A DNA stretch of 64,000 bases, taken from the NCBI RefSeq assembly GCF_963678635.1, contig NC_087062.1, positions 36,236,052 through 36,300,051 on the forward strand, in the 5' to 3' direction. A model generated the notes under the pieces. That model made no database searches and was not told the origin of the DNA. It saw only the letters and a program-made list of their open reading frames with translations. This document shows, piece by piece, positions 57,914-64,000 of this stretch (position 1 is the first letter of the stretch; every line of letters starts with the position of its first letter). This DNA comes from Symsagittifera roscoffensis (lineage: Eukaryota > Xenacoelomorpha > Acoela > Convolutidae). The position numbers and the translations under genes were made by a program.

Positions 57914-59190
57914 CGAGTGCAGGACGTTCAGGCGAGAGCGGGCAAGGAGATGGTGCGATGCAGACCGGGGGAGAAAAAGAGAACCTGATACCCCCTATGC
58001 TCTTGGCAGGTCTGACCACGACAGCCACGAAATCAAAGAAGACGGCACGAACCCTGGCAGACACTAAGCTAGAGATGGAGATCATCAGTCAGTGTGGATC
58101 TGGAGGACTTGAAGATTACAGGCCCTCGCGATCCAACATGGCCAAGATGAAACTGGAGGGACAACTCGACGTGGTCGAGTACAGTCGAGTCACTGTGCCG
58201 GAATCGGTCCACATGGGAGATCCAGCAGGGGGTTATGTGGAGATGTTGAAGGCGAAGAACTCCGCGCGAGGGCACCTGATGGCTTGGAGCGAGAAGCGAG
58301 CCATGCAGGAATATCTGAAAGGGCTTACTGAGAATTCTAACTTAAATCGGAAAGAGTACGGCACGGTAATGTCCTCGGAAGCGAACGAAATCGGGCTGGA
58401 AAAGCTGCTGGAAATTTCTTGGAGGGCGGTCCTCCAACGATACTTCGACGAGACGATGCTTGCACCTGCGACGGTAGCAGCGTACCTGGCTCATCCGTGC
58501 ACGAGAACTGACCTGCAAGTACGGTTGGCTTGGTGCTTGATGGGCATCAAGAAGGCGGAATATGAAGCCAGTAATGATTTGAAATCAAAGGAACAGGAGC
58601 TGGAGTTGATGGAAGCCCTGCGAGCGTTGATTTCAAAAGACGATTCTGCGATAGCCTGGGCTAAGCGTAAGGATGCCCTTTGCTTTGTCAGGTTCGTGGT
58701 GGATCGTATCCCCACTCCTGTTTTGGGAGAATGCATAAAGATCATTCGGCAAAAGGGAGTTGATTGCGAAAGAAACTTCCTTAGGGCACAACTGGAATTA
58801 TATCAGGATATGCCGTTGATTGTACCAAATAGGGAGTCGAATGACATGGAAAGCTATCGCAAGTTGGAAGAAGTGCGAAGATATTCCAACAAAGAATTGA
58901 AAGTGAGCCGGGAGTTGATTGAAGCAGTCAGGGGACAAAAAGACTTTGCAACACTAGGGAAACTGAAGTCGTTCCAAAATGTGTCTGGCATACCGGGGAT
59001 GGCGTATAATCCTTTCGTGAATGAAGAAGCCAGGGAAGCGTACTTCGACTATGAGCAAGTCATAGTGCTCAATTTATGGATTGAACGGATTAAAGAAACT
59101 GGAATGCTGATGGTGGAACAACCCAAGCTGGGAATTATCTTAGAAGAACGAGTGGTCGAACCCTCGGTGCTCGAGCTGAAGGGCAAGTGA
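57811..59190 (+). pseudogene. Unknown gene, helical segment (part 4), shifted frame
   Basis: The frame one base back is open from 57,811 (after a TAG at 57,808) to TGA 59,188-59,190. It overlaps part 3 by about 100 bp, so a single-base slip in that overlap would join them. The meaningful part (from about 57,898, 430 codons) starts with a Gly/Ser-rich and Lys-rich linker. It becomes strongly helical (D-L-K-S-K-E-Q-E-L-E-L-M-E-A-L-R-A-L) with A-L-C-F-V-R-F-V-V-D-R-I-P-T-P-V-L-G-E-C. I recognise no domain. There is no ATG at the start of the frame, which argues for fusion to part 3 rather than a separate gene. Confidence 0.5.
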
Positions 59191-59813
59191 GTTTTGATTG
59201 TGGTTCTTGGGACGGTCCCTTGAAAAGCAGTCTGGTAACCATGTGGGAGCTCATGAAGCCTTCTTGGTGTCCCCATCCTAACGCCGGTTTAATCTGGGAC
59301 ATGACGGCGGATATCACGTTAGACCTGGATGATGACGCGAGTCCACATGATTTGGCCATAATACACCATCTGCTGGCCATGAGGTTGACGAAGCGGAAGA
59401 GCAACCCATCCACGGAGCTATCCGAGGAAAGCCCATCGAGCAATTGGTTGAAGCAAGGCACATGTTTGGCTCAACATAGTGGGATGGAAGGACATGTTTG
59501 CAACTTGGGACACTGCCTGATTACGCTGAGCGACCAGCATCGACAACTGGCACGATTGTACGGAAGATTGACCATGTCGGAAAAGAGTGGCATGGAGTTG
59601 GTCGCGGACTGTCATGGGGTGACGGATGTAAACTTGACCACAGCCTTGGGATTTTGTAGCATGACGAGTTCGATAGAATCGCTTGAGCGCCTGGAGCGTG
59701 CCCATGAGCTGGTGACGTCCCTCAGCGTGGAAGTATTCCCTGGAGCATTGCAGACAGCAGAAGATCGGAGGATGGCGAGAAGCTCTGGAAAACGAAATGA
59801 ATCTGAAGGATAG
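59187..59813 (+). pseudogene. Unknown gene, Cys/His-containing segment (part 5)
   Basis: 208 codons from GTG 59,187, overlapping the preceding TGA by four bases. Upstream, the frame is open from 59,094 but unconvincing. It contains W-C-P-H-P-N, D-L-D-D-D-A-S-P-H-D-L-A-I-I-H-H, and a cluster G-T-C-L-A-Q-H-S-G-M-E-G-H-V-C-N-L-G-H-C (four Cys/His pairs), which could bind a metal. Helices follow. No family recognised. Confidence 0.45.
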
Positions 59814-60576
59814 TGAAGCCTATCATAAACCTACTGGTTCAAAATATCTGGTGGTTTCAAACTCCGCACCATATTGCAATAGTAGGTATCCTACACACAT
59901 GGTGGTGATGGATGCGAGGACGCAGCAGGTGTTGTTTGACCAACTTTTCTCTGTGCCAAAGTGCGTGAGGTTGGCCAGAATGTCGGAGAGGTCAAATGAT
60001 TTGTTGGCGAAGATCTTTCGGGCAGTCCCGAAGAGATCTGAAGGCGAGTTGCAAGACGAAGTGGGTGAAGAGTTCCTGATATTGAACAAAGGTAATGTGA
60101 GCGAGTTCCAAAAGCAGAAAGCGACTGGAGCGTCACCCACTGAATTCCCCACCATAGAAGAGAAAGACGATTTACACAGAATTCTGATGGAGGTGGAACC
60201 GTTGCTGGGAGCCTCAGGGTATCGGACCCGAAGGAACATAGTGAGAACCCATGGGGAGTATCCTTGCCACTGCTTGGCGCAGACGTTATGGTACCCCAAA
60301 CGCGCGAATCTGATGCTAGTATGGGACGTGGAGGAGTTGTACTCTACGGGGTTGCTCGATCAGAATCAACAGGTGTCAATCGTGGTGGTTAGTGCCATGC
60401 TGGCAGTGAGATGGTTGGAGGCTAACGCGGACACAAGTGAACAGGAGACGGCCGTGCCGACTCCTGAGCAGCTGAGCAACGTGAAGATGAGCCGTGAATT
60501 GGATCTTTTCAGAACCACCTGCAAGGTCCTGAGAATACCCAAAGCCATTGAAAGAATATGGTCAATCAAAGGTTGA
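59716..60576 (+). pseudogene. Unknown gene, part 6
   Basis: The frame is open from 59,716, with an ATG at 59,797, and ends at TGA 60,574-60,576. The join from part 5 is likely at about 59,755-59,770, where both frames read plausibly. Features: Y-L-V-V-S-N-S-A-P-Y-C-N-S-R-Y-P-T-H-M-V-V-M-D-style strands, and a helix-rich middle. A possible strand-turn-strand follows (P-C-H-C-L-A-Q-T-L-W-Y-P and L-M-L-V-W-D-V-E-E-L-Y), then V-V-S-A-M-L-A-V-R-W-L-E. No family recognised. Confidence 0.5.
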
Positions 60577-60983
60577 TGCCTTGGTTCCGTGCAGTGATGA
60601 CGTCATGGATGTATGAACGCGCGAAGCGTCACATGTCGAGGAACACGGAAGCCTAACAATCTTTCCAGCTAGATATAGGACCGGGAGCCTATAAGAGAGC
60701 ATTCCTGACGCACAGAAACGCGGTCACCACGGCGGTGAAGCGAGTAGCTGGAGCGCCTTGTGTAACTGAAGATGAGAAGAAAGAGGTCTTAAGAGCTGAC
60801 CTAGAACGAAATGTGAGCCTATGTCTTCACAACAGCTTTTGCAGGAACCGGGAGCAAAATGTGAATGTGGACCTGCTACCTTGTTGCAAACCGAGGCTGT
60901 TGGAACAGGAGAGTTGGGGCACGGCCCGCAACTCCATGGACATGCTGGAGAAAGTCCTGGAAGACAGCGAAGCTGAAGATTAG
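60576..60983 (+). pseudogene. Unknown gene, C-terminal segment (part 7), with an in-frame TAA
   Basis: An ATG at 60,576-60,578 overlaps the previous TGA by one base (TGATG). It opens a 26-codon frame (M-P-W-F-R-A-V-M-T-S-W-M-Y-E) ending at TAA 60,654-60,656. The same frame then stays open for 108 codons to TAG 60,981-60,983. It reads L-D-I-G-P-G-A-Y-K-R-A-F-L-T-H-R-N-A-V-T-T-A-V-K-R-V and ends with an acidic helix (M-L-E-K-V-L-E-D-S-E-A-E-D). Codon composition matches the upstream parts and drops sharply after this point. I infer that this is the end of the coding block. Confidence 0.5.
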
Positions 60984-62610
60984 GATGGAGAAGCAATGGA
61001 ATGAAGATGATGGAACGAAGAGGACAAGTGAAGACGTGAGCAAGAAAAGAAGAGAAGGAGAAAAAACTTGATTGTCTTGTTAAACTTTTTGTTTTGATCT
61101 AGTTTGGTCAACCAGACTTTAAAAATTGTTGCAATTGTTAAAATTGTTGAAAGAAAATTTTAGTTATACTACTTATGTATATATATATAGAACATAGGTG
61201 AGTATATTTACCTATTTAAACACGACTGAAGTTTTTAACCTGTGTAAGACACAATTTCACTGTGTGGCGACATGGTAAGTTTGGGTAAACTCGCTCGAGA
61301 AGGGTGAGTAACTCAACAACTTTCCTAGCCACAGAGTTTCTCATTCTTAATATTGAAAGGACTGCATAAATAACTGATTAAACGTGGTGAGTGACGTTAA
61401 GTTAATTTTAACGGGTGCGTGGCCGTGCCACGTCCCAACTTTTTAATCACAAAGAGCGAAAAGAAGTTTTATGGCAAGATGACGTAAGTAGTCAGAAAAG
61501 AAATTTTATCTAGGACACTCCTCATGGTGCAAATTTTGTGAAAACGTTGAAAGGCAGTGAGATGCAGTACGATGCCATTTGTGACACGTAGTGAGTTGAG
61601 GTGGAGTAGATAAATTTCATTGTCTTATGCGATTTGTAAGATTGATTATAGAGAACTGGAACACTACTTGACGATAACCCGGTGTTATGCGATCAATAGG
61701 GACATTGATGGGGATTGTCCGGGGAGTATGTGCCATTCTGCCAGATTGGCACAGCACAACCTTCCGGCGACACGAAAGAAAACGAATAAAGGCCTTAGTT
61801 ACGAAAAATTACTGCGAAGGAGGGTCTAGATTTTCCGAAAATTTGAAATTTTAAAATTTCGATTGACGGGCCAGTATTTCTGAGAAATACAAAAAGACGG
61901 CCATTTTGACTAAAAAGGACGAGAAAACAGAACAACAACAAATATAGTGAGAAACGGTCGTGCGGGAACACGAGAAAAACGGAGTATCTTATCGTGGCAA
62001 TAACACACGATAAGATCCTTAGCAGTGGATATTAGTGGAGAAGGAAGCTTCAGTGGGGAAGGAATATTCCACGGAACCCTCCCGTGCCACAAATTGGAAG
62101 AGATAAGAACGTTATCTCGGGAAGGTTACGGGAGCGGAGGCTTGGTTCCCCAGAGACTGTTGTATGTGAAGGGACTATATAGAACTGATTTTGTAGCTAC
62201 TTGGATGTCGTGAAACTTTGAATTAACACCGGTATTATTTGATATTTTAGAATATGAGTAGCTAGAAAGAGGAAAGGGTCAATCCATCTCCAATGGATTT
62301 AATATAGAACTGTCACACAAAAACATATTAAAATAGGTTGTTCGAGCCGTGTTTTTAATAGCAATCACGTAGTCTGAGGATCCGAGACTCAGCTATGTGG
62401 TTGTGTTCGCATGTAAACGAAAGCTGATCAAAAGTCGTTTGACTGATGGTCTAAAAATAGTAACTTTTTACTTAGCCCTAAACAGACCAGAAAATCAATT
62501 GGCAAGGTCGAGACGGTGAAAAACGAGTAGGATTAAGGGTAACTGACGCCTGCCAGTCGTTAATAGGTACTTTTTCTACGCTCCGTCGCTGTGTAATATT
62601 TGGGCGAATG
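60984..62610 (+). promoter_or_regulatory. Non-coding tail of the unknown block: purine tract, TATA-like run, AATAAA
   Basis: Directly after the coding block is a 25-base purine run (61,042-61,066). It is followed by AT-rich sequence with a TATATATATATAG run (61,178-61,190) and AATAAA (61,785-61,790). A polypurine tract followed by a promoter-like element is the 3' arrangement of LTR retrotransposons, so this could be an LTR. No second copy exists in the window to confirm it. Homology to Gypsy resumes at about 62,610. Small frames here (61,620-61,829, 62,025-62,213) show no motif. Confidence 0.35.
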
Positions 62611-64000
62611 TTACATTACTCAAACAATAGATCAAATCACCAAAGATCCAATTACAACAATTATCAAAATAGATCACGAGTTAATTCACAACATAGGATT
62701 TCAAATTTAAAAAATAGACAAAGAAATTACACACAATCACCTCATAGGAATAACATTCGTTATCCAGACTCTCAAAACAAATATAGAAGTAATACATCAA
62801 AACATCAGAGACAAATAAATCAAGTACAAACAATTGATGAAACAAATTCAGAACCCCTGGTATTGATAACACAGAAACTACTGAGTTACAATTAAATCAT
62901 ATTAATTGTGAATCAACCGACAGTGAAAGTGATACAGAAAACACACTTTTAGTCAATATGATAAAAGTTGAAAATGTTTATGAAAATGTTACATACGAAC
63001 AACCTTTTCATTTACATAATTATGGAAATCACTTCGAACTACTTTTAGATTATCGCACTAGACCTAGAAGTAATAACATACCAATAGAATAAATAGTAAT
63101 CGAATTAAAAACATCACAACAACCAGAAAAAGAGCAAACACATGTTCTAGTACAAATCACATTTACCAGAATATACAAAAAGAATCACCAAAAGAAAAGA
63201 TTTGGACAACCCCTTTCTTTAAGAAAGTCCAAAAAGCAAAGCTTTTCAACCACCTACCTTGAAATAGATTTTTCAATAGACTCTGGAGCAGAATCAAACA
63301 TCATCAATATTCCAACTTGGAATGAAATTAAAATCCTACACCCAAGATTAACACCCATAAAAATAACAAGTAGAGTAGCAACAGCACAAGGCTCAACCCT
63401 AACAAATTATGGAAAAATACAGTTTTTCGATGTTCCCAGAAAAACAATGGAACAAAATAAGCTTCTCAATAAACCATTTAAACAAACATTCCATATCACA
63501 ATATAAAACACAATTTTATTGGAATTCCATTCATCACAAAGTATATACCAACTATTAGTATACTAGATAGTAAAAATAATATATAAGATAAATATATAAA
63601 AATGCAAAACACCGCTTTAATATTCTTCCAAAGAATGAACAAACATCCATCATTCTTTTCAAAATTTTAACCCATCTATAATAAAGAAAGAAAACATCTC
63701 AAACCACTCTCAGATTATTTTTATGAATTTCCGATTAAACAAGTTCACCAATACGACAAAAATCAAAATAGACAACATCTCTATATGTCAGACTTCGAAT
63801 TTAGACCAATTCACAAATTTTTTAGAGTAACAATATCATCCATAAAATTTATGAAAAACTCAAACTCAGACATGATTTCCCTTCATGTATATAACAATTT
63901 GCCATATGAAATAACCCTACCCCTAGGACTCTTAGGATATTGTGAAACTAAGGCAACAAAGTCTCCCCCACAAAAAAAAGTAGCATACAGGGTGAATAAT
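62610..64000 (+). pseudogene. Gypsy copy C: nucleocapsid to protease/RT start, runs off the window
   Basis: Matches copy A from about 32,370. The frame 62,608-62,895 is the Arg/Asn/Ser-rich nucleocapsid frame (95 codons). It then has end-of-gag sequence, D-S-G-A-E-S at about 63,280 without the copy A stop, an uninterrupted site where copies B/B' hold the TTAA element (63,310-63,345), and the RT approach. It is more diverged from A than A' is, so it is an older relative. It is truncated at its 5' side by the junction with the unknown block's tail. Confidence 0.75.

Noticed and set aside
60735-61071. Two small independent genes at the end of the alien block
   Set aside because: The first is the continuation of the frame opened at 60,576; the second is an offset reading that enters the purine tract.

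Overview
The window looks like AT-rich, repeat-dominated DNA from an invertebrate animal. It holds two superfamilies of LTR retrotransposon (BEL/Pao and Ty3/Gypsy), TIR-bounded non-autonomous elements, minisatellites and foldback repeats. There are no operons, no ribosome-binding sites and no recognisable host gene. I cannot name the species. I have a weak, unverified impression that proteins like the unknown one at 54.6-61.0 kb are predicted in nematode genomes.

Layout. 1-2.6 kb: minus-strand 5' part of a Gypsy element, an inverted relative of 28.5-30.4 kb. 2.6-4.3 kb: no gene recognised. 4.3-9.4 kb: a decayed BEL/Pao element on the minus strand, with gag, zinc knuckles, protease, RT, RNase H, integrase and C-terminal domain in the expected order. 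9.5-22.1 kb: an old duplicated repeat module (9.5-16.4 versus 16.9-21.4 kb) carrying minisatellites, a TIR element and BEL/Pao RT/RNase H scraps. 22.4-26.3 kb: a second Gypsy lineage (RNase H, integrase, tail, 3' LTR). 26.6-28.5 kb: foldback, G-rich and short tandem repeats.

28.5-54.6 kb: a Gypsy element (copy A) plus a truncated second copy (B) that carries a roughly 0.9 kb TTAA-flanked TIR element. The whole assembly appears twice in tandem. The arithmetic closes exactly. The basic duplicated unit is 11,490 bp (29,476-40,965), and the first copy also has three extra 1,152-bp units (3,456 bp), giving the observed 14,946-bp offset. Both copies share the same inactivating changes in gag, RT and integrase, so the element was dead before it was duplicated.

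The most interesting content is a GC-richer, intron-free coding block joined to Gypsy copy B at the same base in both places (39,767 and 54,565). The downstream copy runs about 6.4 kb (54,565-60,983). It encodes a protein or proteins of more than 2,000 residues, broken by three in-frame stops and about three frame changes. Its N-terminal domain has the layout of an SGNH/GDSL-hydrolase-like fold (a G-S-N-D block and a late Asp/His block). The rest I do not recognise. The upstream copy holds only the first ~400 residues, amplified as four in-frame tandem units. A purine tract, a TATA-like run and AATAAA follow the full-length block, so it may be the coding part of an uncharacterised retroelement or an endogenised viral gene. 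From about 62.6 kb a third Gypsy copy (C) runs off the end of the window.
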